In this document: piece by piece, positions 51,247 through 61,474 of the stretch | How positions within the stretch are numbered: position 1 is the stretch's first letter | Layout: every line of letters begins with the position of its first letter | Source: Planctomycetota bacterium | GTDB taxonomy: Bacteria; Planctomycetota; Planctomycetia; Pirellulales; Lacipirellulaceae | Direction: 5' to 3' | Length of the DNA stretch: 61,474 nucleotides | Assembly (NCBI GenBank): GCA_013286045.1 | Contig: JABDGM010000014.1 | Coordinates: 1 to 61,474, forward strand | The notes under the pieces: model-generated | Databases searched by the model: none | Told to the model about the DNA's origin: nothing | Seen by the model: the letters and a program-made list of their open reading frames with translations, nothing else | Program-made: the position numbers and the translations under genes

Positions 51247-51984
51247 TTACGCGCTCAACGCCTCTTCCTTTTCGTGTCCCCGGTGCTCCCGTTCCAGCGA
51301 AACGATGTGCCCGTCGTCCATCCGGGCCAGCGTATCGGCAAATTCAAAAATGCGGCTATCGTGCGTAACGATAACAACCGCCCGATCACCTTCTATTGCG
51401 ATCGAGCGCAAGATCTCCAGAATCGTGTGGCCGGTTTTGGCGTCGAGCGCGGAAGTCGGCTCATCGCATACCAACAAATGCGGATGGTGAACGAGCGCTC
51501 GAGCGATCGCCACGCGCTGTTGCTGACCACCGGAAAGTTGCCCTGGCAAGTTGCTCATCCGGTCGCCCATGCCCATTTGCGTGAGCAATTTGCGAGACTC
51601 CGCCAACGCCGCACGCTTCGTATACCCTTGAATCACGAGTGGCACCGCGGCGTTTTCTGCTGCCGTGAGGGCCGGCAGCAAGTTAAATTGTTGGAAAACG
51701 AAGCCGACGTTCGTCCGCCGAAAATTCGTCCGCCGCCAAGATGTTAGCTTGGTAAGCTCGGAGCCTAGCGCGACCACGCTGCCGCTCGTCGGCTTTAAAA
51801 TTCCGGCAATGACCGAAAGCAGCGTCGTTTTGCCACAACCACTAGGCCCGACGAGCATCGTAATCTCGCCGGGATAAACGTCGAGGTTCACCCCACGCAG
51901 TGCATGCACTTCTGCATTGCCGCTGCCGTAAATCTTCTTTACGTCGTGGCACGAAATCAGCGGTTTCGATTTGTCGCCGTTCAT
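51247..51984 (-). CDS. ABC transporter ATP-binding protein (LolD/MacB/DevA type)
   Basis: A 245-residue ATPase with Walker A GPSGCGKTT, Q-loop FVFQQFNLLPALT, signature LSGGQQQRVAIARAL, Walker B LLVCDEPTSALD and switch His IVTHDSRIFEFAD. The VFQQFNLLPALTAAENA segment and SALDAKTG are typical of the MacB/LolD/FtsE-like group. The ATG at 51984 (with AGGGGTG upstream) is preferred; a GTG at 51993 would overlap the permease stop. It pairs with the FtsX-like permease upstream. Confidence 0.92.
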   Translation of the reverse strand: MNGDKSKPLISCHDVKKIYGSGNAEVHALRGVNLDVYPGEITMLVGPSGCGKTTLLSVIAGILKPTSGSVVALGSELTKLTSWRRTNFRRTNVGFVFQQFNLLPALTAAENAAVPLVIQGYTKRAALAESRKLLTQMGMGDRMSNLPGQLSGGQQQRVAIARALVHHPHLLVCDEPTSALDAKTGHTILEILRSIAIEGDRAVVIVTHDSRIFEFADTLARMDDGHIVSLEREHRGHEKEEALSA

Positions 51985-51989
51985 CAAAA

Positions 51990-53129
51990 TCACCCCTGGA
52001 ATACCACCGCCGGTTCGACGACCATCACGCGCTGCATGCTCAACAAGCTCGACAAAATGCTAATCACCCCCACGGCGAGGCCCGTGCCAACAAACACCTC
52101 CGGCGCCATGTAAAACGCCAGTCGCGAACCGGGCGCCGTTGCGATCTTGCCGAACCAAGTCGCGGCGCCGATGCCCAGGCCAAACCCAATCAAGCTTACG
52201 AGCATCGCCTGCAACAGGATCATACCCATCAGCGTCCAGTTGCCGGCTCCCATCGCCTTTAGCGCGCCGTATTGCTTAATATTTTCGATCGTAAACAAAT
52301 AAAACGTCTGCGCGGCGATCGCCGTTCCGACGATAAATCCAAGCGCCACCGTAATGCCGAAATTGAACGGAATACCTGTCTTTTGCATGAAGTATTTCAT
52401 CGTGACCCACTCAAACTGCGTGCCGGTCATGGCCCGCATGCCAGTTTGCGTTTGGATGCGTTTGCAAACTTCATCCACGCTCAGCCCTTCGCTCGGCTCG
52501 GCCAGAATGAACGACAACACTTTGCGTTCGGGCGGCACGAAATCGAGCGCCTGCGTGTAGCGCGTGTAAACGACGGGGAATGTTTGAAACGTCCGGCTCG
52601 CCTTGCAAATGCCGACAATCTCCGCCACGTGGTCGTTCATCTCGAACCGCTTGCCGACGAGTGGTTCCTCGCCGGGCCACAACAACTGGTAGCCTTCGAG
52701 ATCCATGATCACGGCATCCGGTTTACGAAGATCAAAGACGCTGCCTTTGATCATCTTGGGCGGCGCTCCAACGAGCGTCGCATCATCCAACCCGAGCAAA
52801 ATCGTCTGCTGAAAGTTGCCGTCTTCCAACCGAGAACGCGTCAACCCTTTGTACAACCGCACCGCCCACGACACGCCCGACACGCCGCGGACGCGATACA
52901 AATCGTTCTCCGAAAGCGGCTTCACGTCATCTGAAAACTGCACGTTGGGATCCATCACCCAAATACTCGCGCCTTGAATATCGCGAATCTGCCCACTCGT
53001 TTGCAGCATCAGACCGCAAAAGATCGACGCCTGCTGCGCAATGAGTAGCGACGCGAACGCAATACCCAGGATGATGCCGAGGTACTTGCCGCGATTGCCC
53101 GTAAGCATTTTCAGAGCAATCCAGCTCAT
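51990..53129 (-). CDS. ABC transporter permease, FtsX/DevC-like
   Basis: A 379-residue permease with the four-helix MacB/FtsX layout: one helix at the N-terminus (about 16-40), a large outer domain of about 220 residues, and three helices near the C-terminus (about 260-285, 305-330 and 345-370). The GIILGIAFASLLIAQQASIF start and the ENIKQYGALKAMGAGNWTL coupling segment match DevC proteins, which with DevA/DevB export lipids or other compounds. Its ATG overlaps the stop of the TetR gene (ATGA). Substrate unknown. Confidence 0.87.
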   Translation of the reverse strand: MSWIALKMLTGNRGKYLGIILGIAFASLLIAQQASIFCGLMLQTSGQIRDIQGASIWVMDPNVQFSDDVKPLSENDLYRVRGVSGVSWAVRLYKGLTRSRLEDGNFQQTILLGLDDATLVGAPPKMIKGSVFDLRKPDAVIMDLEGYQLLWPGEEPLVGKRFEMNDHVAEIVGICKASRTFQTFPVVYTRYTQALDFVPPERKVLSFILAEPSEGLSVDEVCKRIQTQTGMRAMTGTQFEWVTMKYFMQKTGIPFNFGITVALGFIVGTAIAAQTFYLFTIENIKQYGALKAMGAGNWTLMGMILLQAMLVSLIGFGLGIGAATWFGKIATAPGSRLAFYMAPEVFVGTGLAVGVISILSSLLSMQRVMVVEPAVVFQG

Positions 53130-53776
53130 CGCGCCGCTCCGGCGCGCGGAGCGCGTGATAGACGCCTAATTGCGGCCAATGAAAAATCTGTTATGTGCGT
53201 TGATAACTGTTCGACATCCAGCGACTTGTATTCGTCATCGCTAAGCAAATTGCGAATCACCGGATCGGCGAAGTGATAAAATAAACATTGACCTACGATG
53301 CTGAACGCGGTGAGTCGCAAAGTATCCAGCGCCACCTCTTCCGACGACAGCTCGCGAAGAATCTGCAGCAAGATCTCGAACTGCGGTCGAATCGACGATT
53401 GCACCAACTCCGCGCAAGCGGCCGTCGGATTAGCCATCTCGCGCATCATCAGCTTCGAATGCCAGGTAGCCCCTGGTCCGCTGCGCACGCGCCGCACGAA
53501 CGTTGCGATGAAGTCAGCAAGCTTTGTCTCGGACAAAGTATTCCCGTCCCACGCTGGCAGAGGAAACTGCTCCATGCGCCAGCGGTGCGCCTGGCACACC
53601 GCCTCGACATAAAGCCGCTGCTTATCGCCGAAGTAATAGTTCACCGCCGCAATGTTCGCACCGGCCCGTTGGCATATGTCGCGGACAGTAGTGCCATCGA
53701 AACCACGCTCGGCAAAGATCTCGCCTGCCGCGGTGGTAATTCGCTCTTTCGTTGTGTCGTGTTCCGTAATTGACAT
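53126..53776 (-). CDS. TetR/AcrR family repressor of the adjacent ABC exporter
   Basis: A 216-residue regulator. The N-terminal 50 residues hold the TetR HTH (ITTAAGEIFAERGFDGTTVR, DICQRAGANIAAVNYYFGDK). The C-terminal ligand domain resembles the CecR/DUF1956 group (QLVQSSIRPQFEILLQIL style helices, HFADPVIRNLL). It starts at the ATG 53776, preceded by GGAAA, and its stop overlaps the permease start, so regulator and exporter are coupled. A palindrome overlapping its promoter (53821-53846) is a natural operator. Ligand unknown. Confidence 0.88.
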   Translation of the reverse strand: MSITEHDTTKERITTAAGEIFAERGFDGTTVRDICQRAGANIAAVNYYFGDKQRLYVEAVCQAHRWRMEQFPLPAWDGNTLSETKLADFIATFVRRVRSGPGATWHSKLMMREMANPTAACAELVQSSIRPQFEILLQILRELSSEEVALDTLRLTAFSIVGQCLFYHFADPVIRNLLSDDEYKSLDVEQLSTHITDFSLAAIRRLSRAPRAGAAR

Positions 53777-53820
53777 CGCGATTTCCAACTAAAAACGCTC
53801 GTTTCAAACACTTGTTTCAA

Positions 53821-53851
53821 TCAATTGTATAGGCAGTGACAATTGAGTCAA
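53821..53851 (-). promoter_or_regulatory. Promoter and overlapping operator of the TetR-ABC-HlyD operon
   Basis: TCAATTGT and ACAATTGA form a perfect 8-bp palindrome (53821-53828 with 53839-53846). On the minus strand, -35 TTGACT (53846-53851) and -10 TACAAT (53824-53829) are spaced by 16 nt, so the palindrome covers the spacer and -10. This is the layout expected for a self-repressing TetR gene. A direct repeat GTTTCAA lies just downstream (53801-53807 and 53814-53820). Confidence 0.7.
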
Positions 53852-53904
53852 TAGCGGCAGGGATTTGAGCCAAATCCTTGCTGCAAACGTCTGGCAGGTA
53901 ACGC

Positions 53905-53940
53905 AAAAAAGGCGGGCTGCAGCAAACGCCGCAGCCCGCC
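53905..53940 (-). terminator. Intrinsic terminator after rpoC
   Basis: GGCGGGCTGC (53911-53920) and GCAGCCCGCC (53931-53940) form a perfect 10-bp stem with a 10-nt loop, followed on the minus strand by TTTTTTGCG. It lies 32 nt after the rpoC stop and insulates rpoBC from the TetR operon. Confidence 0.85.
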
Positions 53941-53972
53941 TAAGTCGTTTTATATAAACAGATTATCGTTTC

Positions 53973-56900
53973 TTACAATTCGTCGTCTTCAACCGGTGGC
54001 ATCGCCCCACCCAACAAATCGTCGAGGCTCGACGGTGCCGGCTGTTGTGGCATTTGCGGCTGGACATGGCTGTCGCCGTTGCCACTTCTCTCCGCCGCCG
54101 AAGCCGACTCAAGTAGCGGGAACGCACGTTCGAGCACGCGACCCTTTTCTGCAGCCAGCGCTTCGAGCGCTTCAGGCCGAATGCGGACTTCCGCTTCGTG
54201 AATGTTGCGGAATCCGGTGCCTGCCGGAATCAAGTGACCAAGGATCACGTTCTCCTTCAAACCAACGAGATGATCCGTACGCCCGGCAAGTGCCGCTTCG
54301 GTAAGCACCTTCGTGGTTTCCTGGAAACTCGCCGCCGAAATGAAGCTCGAGCTTTGCACCGACGCCTTCGTGATGCCAAGCAGCTGCGTGGCTGCCGTCG
54401 CACGCTTCGGCTTCGTACCCTTCGCCAACTCACCGCCAAGCGCTTCGATCTGTGCGTTCGCCTGATCGAGCACGTCCTTCGGCACGATTGCGCCGACTGC
54501 GTACTCGCTGTCGCCCTTCTCGCTGATCTTCAGGCATTGCATGATCTGGTCGTTCGCCTGACGGAAGTCGAACTTATCCATCACGCTACCCGGCAGCAGG
54601 TTGGTATCACCCGGATGTTCAATGCGAACCTTCCGCAACATGCGCGCGACGATGATCTCGATGTGCTTATCGTTGATTTCCACGCGTTGGCTGCGGTACA
54701 CGTTTTGAATTTCACGCGTGAGGTATTGCTGCACCGCTTCTTCACCGGAAATGCGAAGAATATCGTGCGGCACCAGCGGACCATCGACGAGCGAATCGCC
54801 GGCACGCACGATGTCGCCCGAGTGAACACGCAAATGCTTGTTGTGCGTGATCAAGTGCTCGCGTTCGATACCGCTCTCGCTGCGGACGATAATCGAGCGC
54901 TTGCCACGCTTCTTTTCGCTGAGGATTTCGACCGTGCCGTCGATTTCGGCAATAACGGCCGGATCCTTCGGCTTGCGAGCTTCGAAGATCTCCGTCACGC
55001 GTGGCAGACCACCCGTGATGTCTTGCGTACCCGAGGCTTCGCGCGGCGTTTTGGCGACGAGCGTACCGGGCGTAATGATCTGGCCTTCGTCGACTTCCAA
55101 GTGAGCCCGTTCGGGCATGTAGTAGAAGTCGAGAATCTTGCCGTCGGCAGGGTCCTCGACAACGACCTGCGGATGCATGTCGCCCTTGTGTTCCATGATG
55201 ACGAAGCGAATGTGACCGCTGGGGTCCTTTTCGCTCCGCATCGTTTGATTTTCGACCAGATCTTCGAACCGAACCTTGCCACCGGTTTCGGCCAAAATTG
55301 GAATGCTGTGCGGATCCCATTCGCACAATACACCGCCAGCCGGAACCGTGTCATTCTCGTTGACCTTCAAAATAGCACCGGCCGGAACTTCGTACTTCTC
55401 TACTTCACGGCCCTTGTCGTCGACCAACGACACTTCGCCGTTGCGAGCCAGCACGATCTTTTGCCCTTCGTCGTTCGTCACAACTTTGAGGCGTGTGTAC
55501 TTCACGATGCCGCCGCGCTTGGCTTTGATATCGCTCTCTTCGACGTCGTGCTGACCGACGCCGCCGATGTGGAACGTGCGCATCGTAAGCTGCGTTCCAG
55601 GTTCGCCGATGGATTGGGCCGCGATGATGCCGACCGCCATGCCTTCTTCCACCAGGGCACCGGTGGAAAGGTCCATGCCATAACAACGTCGGCAGATGCC
55701 GAGCGGTGCATCGCAGGTCATGCCGCTGCGAACCTGAATTTTTTCCAGACCGAGCTCTTCGATCCGGCGACCGATCTCAGACGTGATCAATTCGTTTTCG
55801 CTAACGATGACCTCATCGGTAATCGGGTTCACGATGTTCGTGCGGCTCACGCGGCCCTTGAGCGAGTCGGCCAGACCGACTTCGACCTTTTCGCCGCGGT
55901 AAATGATGCCCTTCGTAATACCCTGCGTCGTGCCGCAATCCTCCATCGTGATCACGACGTTCTGCGCCACATCCGCCAGCTTACGCGTGAGGTAACCGGA
56001 GTCCGCCGTCTTGAGGGCCGTATCGGCCAAACCCTTGCGGGCACCGTGCGTCGAGCTGAAATACTCGAGCACGGTAAGACCTTCACGGAAGTTCGCCTTG
56101 ATCGGCGTTTCGATAATCTTGCCGCTCGGCTTCGCCATGAGACCACGCATACCGCCGAGCTGGCGCATCTGTTCGACACCGCCTCGAGCACCAGAGTGGG
56201 CCATGAGGAAGATCGGGTTCACGTAGCCGCCGGTGCGGTAATCGCTTTCGAGCGCGGCCATCATTTCCGTCGTGATTTGCTCACGCGCGTGCGTCCACGA
56301 GTCGAGCACCTGATTGTAGCGCTCGCCCTCGGTGATGATGCCGCGTTGGTAAAGCTTGTTCTTCTTGAGAACTTCCTTTTCGGCGGCCGCGATGATGCTC
56401 GACTTCGCATCCGGCGTAATCAAGTCGTCCGTAGCGAATGACAAACCGCTCCGCGTCGCGAGGCGGAAACCGAGTTGGTTCATGTCGTCGAGCAAACCAA
56501 TCGTCTTGCTGCGACCAAGCATTTGGTAGCAGTCGCTGATGACGCGCGCTAACGCCGAGGACCGCAACGCAACGTTATAGAACGGCATACCCTTCGGCAG
56601 AATCATGTTGAAGATCACGCGGCCAACCGTCGTATCGACCAACTTGCCGTGGCCCGTGTTGGCTTCGTAGTCCTCGCGCATCGTACGATCTTTGGCCAAA
56701 CGCACCTTGATCTTGGCGTGCGTATGCACCTTGCCTGCTCCATAGGCAAGTTCGACTTCGTCCAGCGACGAGAACACCATGTCGTCGCCCTTGGCTTCGG
56801 GCACGGTCATCGTCAGATAGTAGCAACCCATAACCACGTCCTGCGACGGGCTGATGATCGGCGCGCCGTTGGCCGGGCTGAAAATGTTGTGCGTGCTCAT

Positions 56901-58352
56901 CATCAGCGTGTGCGCTTCGACCTGCGCCTCAATCGAGAGCGGCAGATGGACTGCCATCTGGTCACCGTCGAAGTCGGCGTTGAAGCCTTTGCACACGAGC
57001 GGATGCAGCTGAATAGCATTGCCTTCCACAAGCACCGGCTCGAACGCCTGGATACCCATGCGATGGAGCGTCGGAGCACGATTCAGCAACACCGGATGAT
57101 TGCGGATCACCTCTTCGAGGATATCCCACACTTCATCGTCCTTGCGCTCCAGCATCTTCTTCGCGCTCTTGATCGTGTCGGCATGGCCGAGCTCCTTCAA
57201 GCGACGAATGATGAATGGCTGATATAGTTCGAGCGCGATCTTTTTCGGCAAACCACATTGGTGCAGCCGCAGGCTCGGGCCGACGACGATCACGCTGCGG
57301 GCCGAGTAGTCGACGCGCTTGCCGAGCAAGTTCTCACGGAACCGGCCCTGCTTGCCCTTGATCATGTCGGTAAGCGACTTCAGCGGACGGTTCGACGAAC
57401 CAAGCACCGGTCGCTTGCAGCGGTTGTTATCGAACAACGCGTCGACCGATTGCTGCAGCATGCGCTTTTCGTTGCGGATGATGACTTCCGGCGCGTTCAG
57501 GTCGACCAGCTTTTTGAGCCGGTTGTTACGGTTGATGATGCGTCGATACAGGTCGTTCAAATCGCTCGTCGCGAAATTGCCGCTATCAAGCAACACGAGC
57601 GGACGCAAATCCGGCGGAATGACCGGAATCACATCCAGCACCATCCACTCGGGCTTGTTATCCGAATCGCGAATCGCTTCGACCGTCTTGAGCCGATTGA
57701 TGAGGTCCTTCGCCTTCTGCTTTGAGCCAGTTTCTTTGAGCTCTTCGCGCAGTTGGACCGACAACTTCACCAAGTCAAGCTGTTGCAAGAGCTTGCGGAT
57801 CGCTTCGGCGCCCATGGACGCTTCAAACGAATTCTCGCCGAACTGCTCGCGGGCCGTGCGAAATTCTTCTTCCGTCAGCAATTGCTGTGGCTTAAGTGCG
57901 GTATCGCCAGGATTCGTAACGACGTAGTCCTGGAAATAAATTACCTTTTCCAGGCTCGTCGTCTTCATGGCAAGCAAACTGCCCAAGCGGTTCGGCATGG
58001 CCTTGAAGAACCAAATATGCACGACCGGCGCGGCGAGTTCGATGTGCCCCATGCGCTTGCGACGCACACGGCTGTGCGTCACCTTTACGCCGCAACGATC
58101 GCAGATCATGCCTTTGTACTTCATGCCGCGGTACTTGCCGCACGCGCATTCCCAGTCCTTCTCAGGTCCGAAGATACGCTCGCAGAATAGGCCGTCCTTT
58201 TCAGGACGGTACGTGCGGTAGTTAATCGTTTCCGGCTTCTTCACTTCGCCGAACGACCAGCTGCGGATGTCGTGCGGCCGGGCCAGGCTGATCTTTACCG
58301 ACGCGTAGTCGTTTATGCGATCGTAACTGGCGGTGTCTAAAATGCTGCTCAT
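53973..58352 (-). CDS. rpoC: DNA-directed RNA polymerase subunit beta'
   Basis: A 1459-residue beta' subunit. The first zinc site is [20 protein letters not shown] (about residues 69-87). The catalytic loop [12 protein letters not shown] (about 458-469) holds the three Asp that bind the active-site magnesium. The second zinc site includes the Cys of [10 protein letters not shown] and [13 protein letters not shown]. The trigger-loop/bridge-helix region [12 protein letters not shown] follows the catalytic part. The C-terminus has an acidic, Pro/Gln-rich tail of about 40 residues. The ATG at 58352 has GGAG 10 nt upstream; a GTG three codons earlier is the alternative. Confidence 0.98.
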   Translation of the reverse strand: MSSILDTASYDRINDYASVKISLARPHDIRSWSFGEVKKPETINYRTYRPEKDGLFCERIFGPEKDWECACGKYRGMKYKGMICDRCGVKVTHSRVRRKRMGHIELAAPVVHIWFFKAMPNRLGSLLAMKTTSLEKVIYFQDYVVTNPGDTALKPQQLLTEEEFRTAREQFGENSFEASMGAEAIRKLLQQLDLVKLSVQLREELKETGSKQKAKDLINRLKTVEAIRDSDNKPEWMVLDVIPVIPPDLRPLVLLDSGNFATSDLNDLYRRIINRNNRLKKLVDLNAPEVIIRNEKRMLQQSVDALFDNNRCKRPVLGSSNRPLKSLTDMIKGKQGRFRENLLGKRVDYSARSVIVVGPSLRLHQCGLPKKIALELYQPFIIRRLKELGHADTIKSAKKMLERKDDEVWDILEEVIRNHPVLLNRAPTLHRMGIQAFEPVLVEGNAIQLHPLVCKGFNADFDGDQMAVHLPLSIEAQVEAHTLMMSTHNIFSPANGAPIISPSQDVVMGCYYLTMTVPEAKGDDMVFSSLDEVELAYGAGKVHTHAKIKVRLAKDRTMREDYEANTGHGKLVDTTVGRVIFNMILPKGMPFYNVALRSSALARVISDCYQMLGRSKTIGLLDDMNQLGFRLATRSGLSFATDDLITPDAKSSIIAAAEKEVLKKNKLYQRGIITEGERYNQVLDSWTHAREQITTEMMAALESDYRTGGYVNPIFLMAHSGARGGVEQMRQLGGMRGLMAKPSGKIIETPIKANFREGLTVLEYFSSTHGARKGLADTALKTADSGYLTRKLADVAQNVVITMEDCGTTQGITKGIIYRGEKVEVGLADSLKGRVSRTNIVNPITDEVIVSENELITSEIGRRIEELGLEKIQVRSGMTCDAPLGICRRCYGMDLSTGALVEEGMAVGIIAAQSIGEPGTQLTMRTFHIGGVGQHDVEESDIKAKRGGIVKYTRLKVVTNDEGQKIVLARNGEVSLVDDKGREVEKYEVPAGAILKVNENDTVPAGGVLCEWDPHSIPILAETGGKVRFEDLVENQTMRSEKDPSGHIRFVIMEHKGDMHPQVVVEDPADGKILDFYYMPERAHLEVDEGQIITPGTLVAKTPREASGTQDITGGLPRVTEIFEARKPKDPAVIAEIDGTVEILSEKKRGKRSIIVRSESGIEREHLITHNKHLRVHSGDIVRAGDSLVDGPLVPHDILRISGEEAVQQYLTREIQNVYRSQRVEINDKHIEIIVARMLRKVRIEHPGDTNLLPGSVMDKFDFRQANDQIMQCLKISEKGDSEYAVGAIVPKDVLDQANAQIEALGGELAKGTKPKRATAATQLLGITKASVQSSSFISAASFQETTKVLTEAALAGRTDHLVGLKENVILGHLIPAGTGFRNIHEAEVRIRPEALEALAAEKGRVLERAFPLLESASAAERSGNGDSHVQPQMPQQPAPSSLDDLLGGAMPPVEDDEL

Positions 58353-58410
58353 ATTCGTCACGCTCCAAAATTAGGGAAGCGATACTTTCTGTCTGCTGTC
58401 TCTGTTCGTT

Positions 58411-61474
<3,064 letters not shown>

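Noticed and set aside
54198-56441. A 747-codon plus-strand open frame
   Set aside because: It is fully antisense to rpoC and reads as Arg/His/Asp-rich nonsense; rpoC is certain.

Overview
The window looks like a chromosomal segment from a planctomycete, probably in or near the order Pirellulales. The evidence is the protein content: a DUF1559 protein, a DUF1080 protein, PEP-CTERM and PQQ-like propeller secretory proteins, EF-hand proteins, an ECF sigma factor paired with a long low-complexity anti-sigma protein, a zinc-type S14, an enlarged L17, and frequent GTG starts in GC-rich DNA. No tRNA, rRNA, CRISPR array, insertion sequence or phage gene was seen. Both ends cut genes: a sigma-54 activator on the left and rpoB on the right.

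Left part (1-22 kb) is a mosaic of short transcription units. It holds a sigma-54 activator (partial), a class IV aminotransferase, a CopZ-N-like Fe-S/Zn protein, a hemolysin III protein, a DUF1080 protein, a HAD phosphatase coupled to a PQQ-like propeller that carries two EF-hands, a PEP-CTERM propeller protein, bioF, an ECF sigma/anti-sigma pair with a good autoregulatory promoter, a CDGSH protein, an isoprenylcysteine-methyltransferase-like protein, ilvB, a degenerate SpoIIE/PP2C-like protein convergent with obgE, rpmA, a His/Asp/Gly-rich EF-hand protein, class II fructose-bisphosphate aldolase and a lipoprotein.

Centre (22.2-38.6 kb, all minus strand) is the fused S10-spc-alpha ribosomal protein cluster: rpsJ-rplC-rplD-rplW-rplB-rpsS-rplV-rpsC-rplP-rpmC-rpsQ-rplN-rplX-rplE-rpsN-rpsH-rplF-rplR-rpsE-rplO-secY-adk-map-rpmJ-rpsM-rpsK-rpsD-rpoA-rplQ. 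rpmD (L30) and infA (IF-1) are missing from their usual slots. rplP starts inside rpsC. Several gaps between genes contain short repeats: a CCGCNNGCGG-TTTAGCTC element, heptad AGCYNNN arrays, and GTCCGTTGTCAG inverted repeats.

Right part (38.9-61.5 kb) has a lactate-racemase-like protein, a DUF1559 protein, a TauE/SafE exporter with a DUF1634 partner, a DEAD-box helicase with a long leader, a DUF486 membrane protein, a 5'-nucleotidase-like HAD, EF-G, rpsG and rpsL with their own promoter, a self-regulated TetR-permease-ATPase-HlyD operon, rpoC and partial rpoB. So the usual rpoBC-rpsLG-fusA-tuf-S10 order is kept in outline but is broken by two accessory blocks, and tuf is absent.

Start codons were chosen from Shine-Dalgarno matches, ATGA overlaps and family N-termini. 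Promoters and terminators were read by eye and are unproven. The strongest points for follow-up are the repeat families inside the ribosomal operons, a GC palindrome that appears to be inserted in frame into bioF, the ECF autoregulatory promoter, and the degenerate phosphatase beside obgE. No clearly new multi-gene system was identified.
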